From contig RBKR01000012.1 of the NCBI GenBank assembly GCA_004835665.1, positions 992,001-1,056,000 on the forward strand: 64,000 bases of DNA, written 5' to 3'. Shown one piece after another: positions 22,467 through 33,208 of the stretch; the first letter of the stretch is position 1; each line of letters begins with the position of its first letter. The notes beneath the pieces were generated by a model. That model ran no database searches and was not told where the DNA came from. It worked only from the letters and a program-made list of their open reading frames with translations. Made by a program: the position numbers and the translations under genes. This DNA comes from Phoma sp. XZ068. Taxonomy: Eukaryota > Ascomycota > Dothideomycetes > Pleosporales > Didymellaceae.

Positions 22467-23070
22467 TTGTAGGGTACGACTGGGGATTGAGGGACTGCCA
22501 TTTTTTAGTAACAGTAGCTAGACTCACCTTATAGCTCCCGCTGTGGTAGTACTCGAAAGACCGTAGAGAATGAAAGCTCAAAGTAGAGCTCGTCAAGCTT
22601 AGAAGTGCAGTATCAAGTGCAGTGGGTCCGTAAGCTGTTCGCTTGTATTCTTCTTTGAAGCTTTTTTAAGGAGTGACATTCCATCATACGAGGCAGAAAT
22701 TAGTCTGGTCGTTGTGAGCTGAAAGGGCGTCAGCAAGACTGGTAAGCGCGAACTTGAGCCGCTCCTTTCCTTCCCAAAACCCCAGCCGAACTTGACGTCA
22801 AGCGCAACAGCATCGACATCGAAATTTCAAAAGTACCAGTCAAACATCGCTGCGCCTCGATACTGGAGCATTTTACGTACGAAAGTGTGGCTTATGACTC
22901 CTGAATGAGCTCCTCAGCCCTTTCGGAATCCGCGGGCGGGTGGGCAGGGTCTGGCCAATCACAGCAGTTCAGGGTTCAGCCCTACCGCTGCCCGCGCGAC
23001 AACATAAGCCTTCATCTACGCTCTCCTACGCTCCACATTCCTGTGGCGTACAACAAGCAAGGTCCTCAGT
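22467..23070. other. Intergenic, upstream of the zinc-cluster regulator
   Basis: 604 bp with no supported ORF. A short GC-rich patch (about 22920-22945) precedes the gene. No defined regulator site can be claimed by eye. Confidence 0.45.
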
Positions 23071-25528
23071 ATGGAAGGTGCCGCCGGATCCAGTGATAGC
23101 CAAGCAGGCTTAAGAGCTGTATGTGTGGCTAATGAGGCCGTTTATTATCAATTCAAACGCTGACTATGTCCTAGTGTGACCAATGCCGTACACGCAAGGT
23201 ATGATTAACCCGCAAAGGATCCGGTTGCCATGTTCCGATACTCATACGTCCACGTGATAGATCCGTTGTGACAAGGGCAGGCCCTGTGCGAGCTGTCGGG
23301 CTTCGGATCTGATCTGCCAGGCGTCTGGCAACAGGCCTAAGGAACAACGGCAACGAGTGCTCATCTCCAGCAAATAGTAAGTGGTGATCCTCAATGTTAC
23401 GGTCTCTTGTCTGAGGCGTTTTGTAATGATCTCTTCATGTGCTCGAATAACATGTATCACGCATGCGCGATCCTTACATGGGTCAACCTTCATCACTGAA
23501 CGCTATTCCTGTTGGAACCGATCATCTGACTTGTCCATTATAGTGAGTCGAAGATTGATGCAATTGGAGACCGGCTGGCCGGTATTGAAAGAGCCTTGCG
23601 AGAAATGAAGATGACTTCGCCGCAATCGGCTACACCACACAGTCACGTCCAACCATCACCGTCTCCATCCATCGTGAACTCAGTCAGCGCCACACCTGTT
23701 GCTCCGGTATCCAACATCCAACACTTCGAAGGTGATACGTCTCTTAGCGCCTATACCACCTCCACCAATGATCAATTACAACGAGCTCTTCGCAACACTC
23801 AGCTGTTGCAACAGGACCCGGATCTTGCCGCTGCTTTGACATCCCTCAGTCAGATAGTCTCGACCCAGAATGTATACCCCGGCGAACTCGAGGTACCTAG
23901 CACTGAGAGAGCCGCAAAAAATAACCGCAGGTATGGTGTTCCTCCAGCAGAGGTGGTCTCCCGCGTGCTTCGAGAGTGCGAAGACATCTACGATACAGTC
24001 ATCGAATTGTTCTATCCCGTAAGACCGTACAAGGAGATTGTCGATCTTTGCAAGGAGCTGTACTTCAACATCGATGATATTCCGGTGCCAAGCCTGATAG
24101 TAGCATTTGGCAGTCTATACTTCGTCTTCAGATGTTACCAGTTTGGGCTGCCGAAGGATGACCCACGCGTGGAAGAGTACCACGCATATACCGTTATGCT
24201 TGTGCGAAACATGCTAGATTTGATCGGTCTGCTCCCAGTACTCATGGTACCTAACGTTGATAATTTTGAAGCCTTGTTACTTGGTGTAAGTGAACGGCTA
24301 TGTACAATCAAGCGCGCTACTAACGTTGAATCAGGCTTACTATGCGGTCGAAGCCTCAAAACCTTCGTTGTGCTCAGCACTGATATCGAAGGCAAGCCAC
24401 CTCTGCCTTACACTAGGATATCACCGTGCAGACTCGATGGTCAAAGACTCACCCGAGACACGGTTACGAAAGATCAATCTTTTCTGGTTTCTCTACACCA
24501 TGGACAAAGGTCTTTGTCTTCGCCTTGGTCGTGCATCGTGTATACAAGACTACGATATTGCAGTTCCCCTGCCGGTTATGGAGACCGAAGAAACCTTTTC
24601 CGCTGGCAACGGCCTGATCCGGTTCTGGTGCAAGCTTGCAGCCATACAAGGGCGCGTCTATGAGGATTTGTACAGTCCTCATGCATTGAAACAACCCAAA
24701 GCTTCCAGAGCAGCCAAGGCTGATCTGCTCGTCACAGACATCAGACAAATGTGGGCTGAACATGACCAAATCGGATATATTCCTGGCACACCCGAAGAAA
24801 CGCACGATATATTCGTGTTGGGTGATAAAGTCACAATGTCTACGACACTCACACTAGTGCTCCGAGCCGTACCATCAGCTGACGGCCAGCCATTGTCATG
24901 CAGTCAAGACTGTCTCGCTGCAGCTAGACAAGCATTGCAACTCCATCAGAACTGTACCGCCAAGTTCGCAGATGTGTCAGATAGACATATTTTCTCAGAG
25001 TACTTGCATTGGACTTTGCTGCATACACCCTTCACTCCGTTCCTTGTCATTTTCTGCCACATCATCGAAACACAGTCCACAAGCGATCTGGCCATCCTTG
25101 GAGACTTCTTACAAACGCTACAGCCTGCCCGACGCACATCGAGCGCCATAGAGAAGATGTTTCTAGTGTGTGACGTTTTCCACCGCGTCGCCAAACTCTT
25201 CATCGGAGCTGCTGCCAGAGACCCCGGTTTCTCCAACCCTACGACGCCCGACCAGCCAACGCAGACACAGTTGAGGAAGGAGCTCGACCCATTCATGACT
25301 AGGATCGGCATCAACAACGCGTACGATACCAGCCTCAATGATAATGAGTTTTACACCGCTTCTACTCAGCCGAACGCAAACTACGACATAAACGCCTTTG
25401 CTGCAAGCGGGAACATGGGCGAATGGTTTTCGGAAGATCAACTGATCACAACGCTACTAGGCAACGACTTCAACTTCATGGATCCAAACACAGCTCCTAT
25501 GATGAACAATGGCGGACAGTTCATGTGA
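23071..25528 (+). CDS. Zn2Cys6 transcription factor with fungal-specific TF domain
   Basis: Predicted 707 residues in five exons (23071-23118, 23175-23198, 23261-23376, 23544-24285, 24335-25528); introns are 56, 62, 167 and 49 bp. The zinc cluster (CDQCRTRK, then IRCDKG, PCASC, DLIC; spacing C-x2-C-x6-C-x5-C-x2-C-x6-C) is assembled from exons 2 and 3. Exon 2 is only 24 bp. A short coiled coil after the cluster (SKIDAIGDRLAGIERALREM) suggests dimer binding. From about residue 180 the middle homology region begins (PVRPYKEIVDLCKELYFN). The stretch INLFWFLYTMDKGLCLRLGRAS marks the fungal-specific domain. The C-terminus is Asn/Gln/Met-rich and may activate transcription. The target genes are unknown; the GH62 gene upstream is one candidate. 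Confidence 0.9.
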
Positions 25529-25589
25529 TGGCTCAATCGCCGTTACTGTCTTGCGACATAATTACAAAACTACTTTACTCATCAACTCT

Positions 25590-26270
25590 TCAGAACATTT
25601 TGTTCACTCCACTCCACTCTGGTTCCGCGAGATGCGCTCTGTACATGACTCCCGGCCACGAGACCATTGGCGCCTTCTCAGGACGTCTCTTCGCCTGCTC
25701 TACCACCGCATCACCAAGGACTTTCTCAATTTCAGCCCTTCCCAATTCCTTCTCCATTTCCTCCCGCAGCGGAAGCAACACATCCCAGGCGGAGGTCTTG
25801 CGCCCAAAGTCTGTGACTACGGCCAGCCGGACGAGTTTCGACAATTCTCCAATTCTTTCGGCGATATGGGGGCTTGTGTGGCAGGCGATGGCTGTCCAGA
25901 CATCATGCTTGTCTGAAGCCTTGACATCGAATTGGTCCAAGTGCTTTACTGCTGCGTCGCCTCCTTCAACTTCAAAACGCTGGGATCCATCATACTCGTC
26001 TGTTGTTCCGATGTCATGGAGCAGACAAGCAGTGAAAAGAAAATCATGCTTTGCAGAATCTGTCGCGTAGACGGACTCGGAGTGTTCAGCGAGCGCTTTG
26101 GCGTACAAGTAAACTCGCATGCTATGGCTGAGTATTGACGGCGCCAATATCGCTGCGGCATGCTTGAATGCGGCCTGAGAGATGGGGGTTTGCGGGACAT
26201 TTTCGGTATAGACTCGACTCGAGGGCGCTGCCACAATTGTGGATGTTGTAAGATCGGATGGCGGGCACAT
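25590..26270 (-). CDS. HD-domain hydrolase, cyanamide hydratase-like
   Basis: Single-exon gene of 226 residues. The metal-binding pattern is visible: His in LSHSMRVYLYAKAL, His-Asp in FLFTACLLHDIGTTDEY, and further His/Asp downstream (IACHTSPHIAE, VVTDFG). The arrangement and size match the fungal HD proteins close to cyanamide hydratase (urea hydro-lyase, Ddi2/Ddi3 of yeast). Many members are of unknown substrate. It probably binds zinc or iron and is cytosolic, with no signal peptide or membrane helix. Its 3' end faces the regulator gene with only about 60 bp between the stops, so the two transcripts probably overlap in their 3' UTRs. Confidence 0.75.
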   Translation of the reverse strand: MCPPSDLTTSTIVAAPSSRVYTENVPQTPISQAAFKHAAAILAPSILSHSMRVYLYAKALAEHSESVYATDSAKHDFLFTACLLHDIGTTDEYDGSQRFEVEGGDAAVKHLDQFDVKASDKHDVWTAIACHTSPHIAERIGELSKLVRLAVVTDFGRKTSAWDVLLPLREEMEKELGRAEIEKVLGDAVVEQAKRRPEKAPMVSWPGVMYRAHLAEPEWSGVNKMF

Positions 26271-26541
26271 GATGAGCGTTCACAAAGTCGATCGTTCAAG
26301 ATAATAATTAATCAATTGCAAAGAGATTATCACGAAGCTTTTGGTTGTTTGTCAAGCAAGTCAGAGAACCGCTGTTCGCTGTTTTATGACATCCGCCGCG
26401 CCTTATCGCTTAATCGGGTCAGACTAAAAGTAAGCGAGCATCAGCCTTGTACACTCCCGCACCCTCCCCACACTTTCGGACTTCACGATGGGGTCAAAAA
26501 ATTTGCTGTGACTCCAGCAGTCCACAACGGCAACAAAAAGA

Positions 26542-26630
26542 TGGTCACTACGAGGGTCGAACTCGCGACCTTGGCGTATCAAGGATGAAAGCTATTAGCA
26601 CCACGCTCTAACCAACTGAGCTAAGCGACC
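26542..26630 (-). tRNA. tRNA-Ile (AAT anticodon) with a 15-nt intron
   Basis: Read on the minus strand, the acceptor stem GGTCGCT pairs with AGTGACC plus discriminator A. The D arm is AGCTCAGTTGGTTAGAGC, the anticodon stem-loop is GTG CTAATA...ACGCC, and the T arm is CGAGTTCGACCCTCG. The anticodon AAT reads isoleucine codons (A34 becomes inosine). A 15-nt intron (26578-26592) sits one base 3' of the anticodon, the canonical place for eukaryotic nuclear tRNA introns. Removing it leaves 74 nt. CCA is not encoded. Confidence 0.93.
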
Positions 26631-26724
26631 ATTGTTATCATGTGATTGATGAGACGAATGGATAGTATAGCATTTATGTACGCATAAACTTTCATAAGTC
26701 ATTACTTCCGGGCTATTTATCTAC

Positions 26725-27840
26725 TCAGGGCATGGGCAGACTCTTCGCAAAAGCCTCTGCAATCTCCTCATTACTCCATCCAACCGTGATCCCCAACTGC
26801 AACAAGATCCTCGCCTTCTGCGGGTTGTAAAACCCACTCGAGATGATGAAGCGTCCTGGGCTGCTCGGTGGTACCATACCGTCCGTACTCCTATGCGAAG
26901 ACACGATCGGGATGCTAGTCGCGTTGTAGAGCTTCTGGGCTGCGAGGTTGGCTTTGCTGGACATACCGCCCGCTCCGACACCGGCGTAGACAATTCCCTC
27001 GGCGCCGGCGGCGACGGAGGCATTGAAGAGTGCGGGATTCATGTCTTGGTGCGCGTACAGGATGTCAACCTGTGCAAGGTCGGTGACGTTGGAAACGTTG
27101 AAGACGATCCGACCCACGGGCTCGGAGGGAGCGAAGAAGAAGTATGGGACCTGGTTGACGAAAGTGCCAAGCTGACCGGCTTCGGTGCTGAAGAAAGTGT
27201 CGAGACTGTTGGCATTGTTCTTGGTGGTGTAGAAGGCTGAACCGATGCGGTCGTTGAGGACAATCATAGTGCCGCGGTCACGTCCAGCGGGAGAACCAGC
27301 CAGAACGACAGCTTGGTATAAGTTGAGGGGTCCGTCGGCGGAGAGTGCGGTTGCTGGTCTCATGGCACCAACGCATACCACAGGCTTCGTGGAGTTCACC
27401 GTGGATTCAAGGAAGAAAGCGGTCTCTTCAAGTGTATCTGTGCCGTGGGTGATAACAACGCCGGAGATTTCAGGCTTTGCCAACTCTTCGTTGATCATCT
27501 GTGTCAACTTTAGGAGAATGGTCTCGTTGATGCTGCCAGACCCAACATTGGATATTTGATAGCCAGCAATGTTGGAGATGTTCAGAAGTTCGGGGACCGC
27601 ATCAACTAATTGCTGGACACCAAGGCCAACTGAGTAGCCAGTGGTCTGTGTATTGCTGGATCCTTGTGATGCAATAGTACCTCCTGTTGCGAAAATGGTG
27701 ACATTGGGGAGTGATACATTGACGGGTGTCTGGATGTCCTGGCGAACGAAAAGTCTATGCAACCCAGACTTGGACAGGTCGATGGGTGAGGCAAAGGCCA
27801 GAGAGGCAAACAAAGGAAGAAGATGGATGAAACCCTTCAT
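26725..27840 (-). CDS. Secreted L-asparaginase, bacterial type II-like
   Basis: Single-exon gene of 371 residues from the ATG at 27840; the open frame extends upstream but the signal peptide (MKGFIHLLPLFASLAFASP) fixes this start. Catalytic motifs are TIFATGGTIASQ (nucleophile Thr loop) and GVVITHGTDTLEET (second Thr, Asp and the Thr-Asp pair). Several N-glycosylation sequons (NVS, NIS, NET, NST) fit secretion. The enzyme hydrolyses asparagine to aspartate and ammonia outside the cell or in the periplasm, as with yeast Asp3. The C-terminal part (SGFYNPQKARILLQLGIT) is complete for the family. Confidence 0.93.
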   Translation of the reverse strand: MKGFIHLLPLFASLAFASPIDLSKSGLHRLFVRQDIQTPVNVSLPNVTIFATGGTIASQGSSNTQTTGYSVGLGVQQLVDAVPELLNISNIAGYQISNVGSGSINETILLKLTQMINEELAKPEISGVVITHGTDTLEETAFFLESTVNSTKPVVCVGAMRPATALSADGPLNLYQAVVLAGSPAGRDRGTMIVLNDRIGSAFYTTKNNANSLDTFFSTEAGQLGTFVNQVPYFFFAPSEPVGRIVFNVSNVTDLAQVDILYAHQDMNPALFNASVAAGAEGIVYAGVGAGGMSSKANLAAQKLYNATSIPIVSSHRSTDGMVPPSSPGRFIISSGFYNPQKARILLQLGITVGWSNEEIAEAFAKSLPMP

Positions 27841-29070
27841 GTTGATATCCTGAGGAGTAAAGCTGGTGGAATACACCTGACATCGTCGTAGGACATTGCC
27901 CTTTATAGTCCCAGTATACGGCTCTACGTGCGTGGTCAGATTGCCCACAGTGCCAACCACCAAGGCTCTTATCTCGCACCAGCAGAGACGGTCAGAATAA
28001 TAACGGCATCGTCCTGCTTCTACTGCTGCCAAGTAAGCCCGCTGACACGCGAGAGTGACGTCCGTAGCGGACGTTATGTAACGCCGCCGGGGAAACGTCG
28101 AGGCTGTACATCGTTATCTGATATCAGTGGAGAAGATAACCCACTTTACAGAGGCGCTAGAACGTGCAGAGAAAGAGTGCCAAGGAAATTCTAACCAAAT
28201 CGATGGAGAACCCATGTCCCGGAGGTTTTGATGTGTAGATAGCGGGACATCTTGTGGAGAAAGTATGGTGGTCGTCGGAAGGTTCACGTCGGTCAGGTTG
28301 TGAGTTGCGACTTACCGGGTCCGATATGAGCCGATACGGTGATGGTGAGGGCTTGGCTGCATCTCCATGACTGCTTGTTAGCAACAACGTGGGATGCGAC
28401 TACCGAGTTTTCAACGAGGAGGCCTGCATGCTTTCCAACAGACGATGCGCCGCTTGAAGTCTTCTGGAGCATCGGAGATCTTAAGCTTACATAGATGTCG
28501 TTATATTTGCTCCTTTAGCATGGTATACCATTACAAAAAACATACAATGGATTTAAGTCTTCGCAAGATATGGAATTGATTACGCCTGCCACACCCAAGA
28601 CAGTGCAGATCTCCCATGTATCGGTCCACGGGAGACAGCCCATTTATCGAAGCGCTCCTCAGCTTCAGGTCGACAAGCGGAGCAGAATCGCTTGAGACGC
28701 ACGCATTGTTGGTGCGCGGCAGGGTTTGACGCGCCGAGTCAAGTTGACTGTCTGAATGAGTCTAGCAACTATCGCAAGAGACCTTCTCTTCGTAGCGAAT
28801 ATTGTGTGCAGGTATCGAATTTGGTGGGTTGGATTGAGCTCCTTTTGGTGAGTGACTGTTTTCGTAGCGGCAGCGAAGGCGCAGCAGCTTGCAGCCTCGG
28901 CGTCGAGCGGCTGCACGACGTCATCGATATGCAGAATCGAGGCCTATTAACGACAACACAATAAGTACTTCAGTGACAATCAAGCTAACACAGCTCTTAC
29001 TCCAACGGACAAAGAATAATAAATCAAAAACCGGGAACTTCGCCGTACTCAGGATTATCATCCATCTACA
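27841..29070. other. Intergenic, divergent asparaginase/ORP promoters
   Basis: 1,230 bp between divergent starts. Short ORFs on both strands show no domain, splice structure or convincing start. The region near 28020-28130 is GC-rich, and the last 60 bp before 29071 are AT-rich. No RNA gene or repeat was recognised. Confidence 0.45.
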
Positions 29071-30546
29071 ATGGGCGACACATCAATTGCTGCGAACAGG
29101 TCTGCCCTGAAGGATTTCATTGCGTCCATCGCAACAATATCTGGAGATCTTTCCAATATCACAGCACCTCCTTTCCTCTTAGCTGAAAATTCTACTGTCG
29201 AGATTCCGCAGTACTGGTGTGATCATGTACACCTATTCGTTCGACAAGCGTGGGGAGAGACTGCAGAGCAAAGGGCACTGAATGTGCTAGAGTCGTTTGT
29301 GGGAGCTCTTCGAAACCAACAATATACGGGGAGAAGTGAAGATGAAGGGGTGAAGAAGCCGCTGAACTCTTTTCTCGGCGAGTTGTTCTTGGGGAAATGG
29401 GAGGACGAAGAGCTTGGGGAGACGAGACTGGTATCTGAACAAGTCAGCCATCATCCACCCATTACGGCTTGCTACATCTGGAACGACAAGCATGGCATCC
29501 GCGCAGAAGGCTTCACAGAACAGGAAATCACTTTTTCTGGAAGCGTTAGCATCAAGCAAAAGGGTTATGCCATTTTACACATCGATAAGTACAATGAGGA
29601 CTACCTGATGCCAGTACCCAATGTCAAGGTCAAAGGTATACTAAGTGGCAAGCCGTATCCAGAATTGGAAGGCGGATACTCGCTCATCTCCTCGACTGGG
29701 TATGTGTCGCAGATCAAGTTCGAAGGCAAGTCGCTCTTCAGTGGCGGTCAAAAGAATGGATTTCAGGCAAAGTTAATTCATGTCGACCATCCAGAAGAGA
29801 TCCTGTATGAGGCCAAAGGAGTGTGGAACGGTGAATCGACCTTTAAGGACGCGCGAACAGGGAAGCAGATTGAGGAAATGAACTTCGCGACGCTCAGGTC
29901 ATTACCATTGCAGATTGAGGATACGGCAGAGCAAGACCCATGGGAGTCGCGAAGAGCGTGGGGCGAAGTCATCGCAGCTCTAAGGCGAGGAGATATGAAG
30001 GCAGCTGCCAATGCGAAGTCGATCGTTGAACAAGGTCAACGGGATATGAGAAAAGCCGAAGCTGCCAATGGGACAAGCTGGAAGACCCGGTTCTTCAAGG
30101 CAGTGGAGCGTGACGAGGTTTTCGACTTATTGTCAAAACATGATACCAGCTCCTTCACCGTCGATCGTCAAGGCGGTATATGGAAAGTGGATAGGCACGC
30201 AATCCAGACCGCGAATAAGCCTTACCACGGCGACTTGATGCCAACGAACGAGCGAACGGGAACGTCCGGAGCAGGTCAGCGCGAAGATGCTAGTGAAGGT
30301 GTCATATGTCGGTCGCAAAGTGAGGCCGCATCGGCCGTGCCCACAGAAGGTGATTTTCAGCCAGCATCCCAAGCAGCTGGGGAAGAAGCGCCGACCCAGA
30401 AGCTTGTTGATCTTCCGGCACGAGCAGATCTACCGCCAAAGCAAAGGACCGAAACACAACCCACGATAACACCCGAAACCTTAAAAGGGCCGACTGATAC
30501 GCAGGTCGAGGAGTTTCTGCGCAACAAGTACAGCGCAGGTCCATGA
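29071..30546 (+). CDS. Oxysterol-binding protein-related protein (short, Kes1/Osh4 type)
   Basis: Single-exon gene of 491 residues. The lipid-binding beta-barrel covers about residues 30-400. The hallmark EQVSHHPP is present (LVSEQVSHHPPITACY), followed by FSGSVSIKQKGYAILHID and NVKVKGILSGKPYPELEGG. The lid region lies at the N-terminus (IATISGDLSNITAPPFLLA). There is no PH domain, ankyrin repeat or FFAT motif, so this belongs to the short ORPs. These exchange sterol for phosphatidylinositol 4-phosphate between ER and Golgi or other membranes. The last 90 residues are a disordered Pro/Gln-rich extension that yeast Osh4 lacks. Confidence 0.92.
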   Translation: MGDTSIAANRSALKDFIASIATISGDLSNITAPPFLLAENSTVEIPQYWCDHVHLFVRQAWGETAEQRALNVLESFVGALRNQQYTGRSEDEGVKKPLNSFLGELFLGKWEDEELGETRLVSEQVSHHPPITACYIWNDKHGIRAEGFTEQEITFSGSVSIKQKGYAILHIDKYNEDYLMPVPNVKVKGILSGKPYPELEGGYSLISSTGYVSQIKFEGKSLFSGGQKNGFQAKLIHVDHPEEILYEAKGVWNGESTFKDARTGKQIEEMNFATLRSLPLQIEDTAEQDPWESRRAWGEVIAALRRGDMKAAANAKSIVEQGQRDMRKAEAANGTSWKTRFFKAVERDEVFDLLSKHDTSSFTVDRQGGIWKVDRHAIQTANKPYHGDLMPTNERTGTSGAGQREDASEGVICRSQSEAASAVPTEGDFQPASQAAGEEAPTQKLVDLPARADLPPKQRTETQPTITPETLKGPTDTQVEEFLRNKYSAGP

Positions 30547-30753
30547 TGCGCTTGAACTTTATTTCAACATGTAGACCGTGCATTTGAAGACGTGAACTGT
30601 ATTTTGTTCATGTTGTGAAATAAATGATTGATTAATTATATCCATAATTTACGCCTTTTCCAGATCCGGGTATCGTAGCAATGAAAGACCGTTCAAATAC
30701 AGGTTTGTTATACTGTTCTCGTCTATTTCAAGGGTCATAATGATGTCTGGTGA

Positions 30754-32031
30754 TCAAAACGATCGCCTTTCCGACTCCTGCACCACGTCCTTTTGCATTG
30801 TGATTTGCCCGGACGGTACTGGGGGTACGGTTTGCTCCTCGTCGAAGCTCTTGCCGCCGGCTGAGACTGTCCATGTACTGAAGCCCTTCTCGCTTCTCTC
30901 GACATGAGTGTCGTCAACGAGGTCGTCTCTCAAGCGTATGGGTTGCAAGTTTCCCAGGCCATAGTCCTCCTCTTTGTCCCTCACTGTGCCCTTCTCAGTC
31001 CGCATAAGAGTGCCAAAGTTGAACAAGCTCTTCCGCTTCGATTCCTTGGCTGTGGATGGTCCGCCATACCAATGTGGTGTGTTCTTTCCGCTCTCGCCCT
31101 GGCCTGTTGTGTTGATGCCGAGGCGGGTCGCAATCTTTCGGTAGAGCGGACGGAGAGTTGCGAGACTGCCGGCGGTGATTGCGAGGCCTTGTTCTACGTC
31201 GCTCCAGATGGCGATATCAAGTGTTGCCCACAAGAAGTCGGGGTTCTTGAAATCCATAACGTATGCCATACGACAAAGGACTGCTACACTTGCAACGCAA
31301 GCCATTCCCAAGATGGGAATCAGCAAGACCCTTGTCTTGACGGACATATTCAGGTTCCATACGAGGAAGATCGGTAGGATAGCGAACGTGAAATCGCAGA
31401 TCACGGAAATAGCGCTGTAGAGGAACGTAAGGGCGATGATCACGTCGACGTGGATACACCATCCCTTTTGCGACTTGTCCCAGAAATAAGAGAGTGGGGC
31501 GCACTGAAGGAGAGTGACGAAGAAGAAGACCAGGCCGGTCAGGACGGTGAGACCCATGGCGATGTAAATAATCCATCGGTGGATGCGCTTGATCGTAACT
31601 CGTAGCAGGAACAGTCCAATCGATATTTTCGCCAGGATCATTGCCCAGCAATAGGCGATGTAGCAGTACCACCAGTACTTCACTTCAGTCAGATGTATTT
31701 GTGGACACAGCAAAGCGGTGCACTCACTCGCATAGCTTTCATAATCCCTTCGTTGCTCAAATCGACCATGTGTCGACCAGTACCATAATGGATGCCGCCG
31801 ATTGCGCAAGTTGCGAACATTATATGGAAGAGCTGTCGAAGTCAGTATCTGACTCGTCCATGGTAACGACTCGAAGCAACTTACAAGAGCGCCCACCATG
31901 AAGAAATCATCCCACCCAAAAGCCTTCACAAGACTAGTTCGAACATAAACTCGAAGCACCACCGACACAAAGGACAGTGACACCATCGTCGCGCATACCG
32001 CCTGCAGCTCTGGCCCTCGGGTTTCAACCAT
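30754..32031 (-). CDS. Fungal rhodopsin-like (Pth11/SAT20 type) seven-helix membrane protein
   Basis: Predicted 391 residues in three exons (32031-31885, 31832-31728, 31677-30754); introns are 52 and 50 bp, both phase 0. Seven hydrophobic segments are visible, starting with VCATMVSLSFVSVVLRVYVR. The conserved GWDD motif follows helix 1 (KAFGWDDFFMVG). GGIHYGTGRH and YWWYCYIAYCWAMILAKISIGLFLL match the rhodopsin domain shared by many fungal plasma-membrane proteins. There is no CFEM domain. Family members include Pth11-like receptors in plant-associated fungi, but most have no known ligand. The long cytosolic tail is Lys/Asp/Glu-rich. Confidence 0.86.
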   Translation of the reverse strand: MVETRGPELQAVCATMVSLSFVSVVLRVYVRTSLVKAFGWDDFFMVGALVSCFESLPWTSQILTSTALPYNVRNLRNRRHPLWYWSTHGRFEQRRDYESYASECTALLCPQIHLTEVKYWWYCYIAYCWAMILAKISIGLFLLRVTIKRIHRWIIYIAMGLTVLTGLVFFFVTLLQCAPLSYFWDKSQKGWCIHVDVIIALTFLYSAISVICDFTFAILPIFLVWNLNMSVKTRVLLIPILGMACVASVAVLCRMAYVMDFKNPDFLWATLDIAIWSDVEQGLAITAGSLATLRPLYRKIATRLGINTTGQGESGKNTPHWYGGPSTAKESKRKSLFNFGTLMRTEKGTVRDKEEDYGLGNLQPIRLRDDLVDDTHVERSEKGFSTWTVSAGGKSFDEEQTVPPVPSGQITMQKDVVQESERRSF

Positions 32032-33208
32032 GTTGACAGTACGAAATGAATAGCACCGACGTGCAAACCTCAGTTCACCCCGGGTTTTGAAGAAAAGCAG
32101 GCGCAGGCCCGGAGGAAATACCAGAATACTGGGCGAGGGGACCGTTCATGGTCGATACGCGAGTCTCGACTCTACATGTACACGGGCAGGAGCAGGGGCA
32201 AGACGGCACAGCAGCCCTGCATACGCCAATGCCCAATGCTAGACTGGAAGCCCCCAAGCTTGGGCACAGGGCTTTGGCTGCAACGTAGAAGGTGATCTAC
32301 TGGGAAACGCGAGTCGTAAGGGGAAAGGGACCAGGGTCAACGCTTGCCGTTGGTGATCCTTTCCAAGACTTCGTTCCCGTCTTGACAGATAGAAGCCGAT
32401 CCCAATATCTAGCAGACTTTACCAGAGCTTGGAGACTTCCTCCGGATTCTAATTACACGTGGAGTAAATCATCCCGCACCTCTAGAAGGGGGATACTCAT
32501 TGAGTTCGACCGTCGCGGGCGCTCGCGAAGGTGCCCGTGCCTTTACGAGTTTTCGGTCCCAAAGAAATTTCCACGTTTTTCATGCACGTCGCCACGCCCT
32601 GATAGGGCGCCATCAAACACTTTACAGGCCGTCTCACGACGGCGTAAACCGGCAAGTGGAAGGCTCACTCGCATGGCGACAGGGGCGGGAAGGATCCGCA
32701 AGCCATTCAAGAACTCTCAGCCGTTCTAGCACCTCAATTCCGCCGCAAAGGGTTAAGCGAGCTAACTAGTTCTCACAGGGCAGGACAGGGTGGAGCCTGG
32801 TGGAGAACATGCGCCATAAGTCATGAGCATATGTGAATCCAGTCTAACATGAATACCGAGGCATTGCCATTGGTACGGGTGCTGCAACAACTGACTCGAA
32901 GAGTTGCACATTGGTTTGCGGAAGCGGAATGATATGAGCGACAATGCCGCTCAAAGTTTATACTGAGACTAACAGGAACTATATCAGATCTGATATGTCT
33001 GATCATCAGCTCGATGTGTTTGCTTTTCCAAACAGCAAAGTTCACCCCACAGACTTGGAGCCTTGACGGTGTTGTTCTACGTAGGAAGTTGAGCATATTT
33101 TGCTTACAAACCTCAAACGATGGATTCATATACGCGAGTCGAACAGCCTCGTCGGCAGTGTACAGCCGCAAATGCATGACTGTTAAAGCACGCCTCAGAG
33201 GGTCGTTT
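32032..33208. other. Intergenic, about 1.2 kb
   Basis: Upstream of the rhodopsin-like gene and 3' of the TPR gene (both minus strand). ORFs on both strands lack a proper ATG or domain. The C-rich to GC-rich stretch near 32490-32700 reads in several frames without clear protein character. Nothing is supported here. Confidence 0.4.

Noticed and set aside
32292..32769. Overlapping plus-strand ORFs of 145 and 89 codons
   Set aside because: The longer begins with GTG. Both are Arg/Ser-rich with no domain or splice support, and two frames are open at once, as in random GC-rich DNA.
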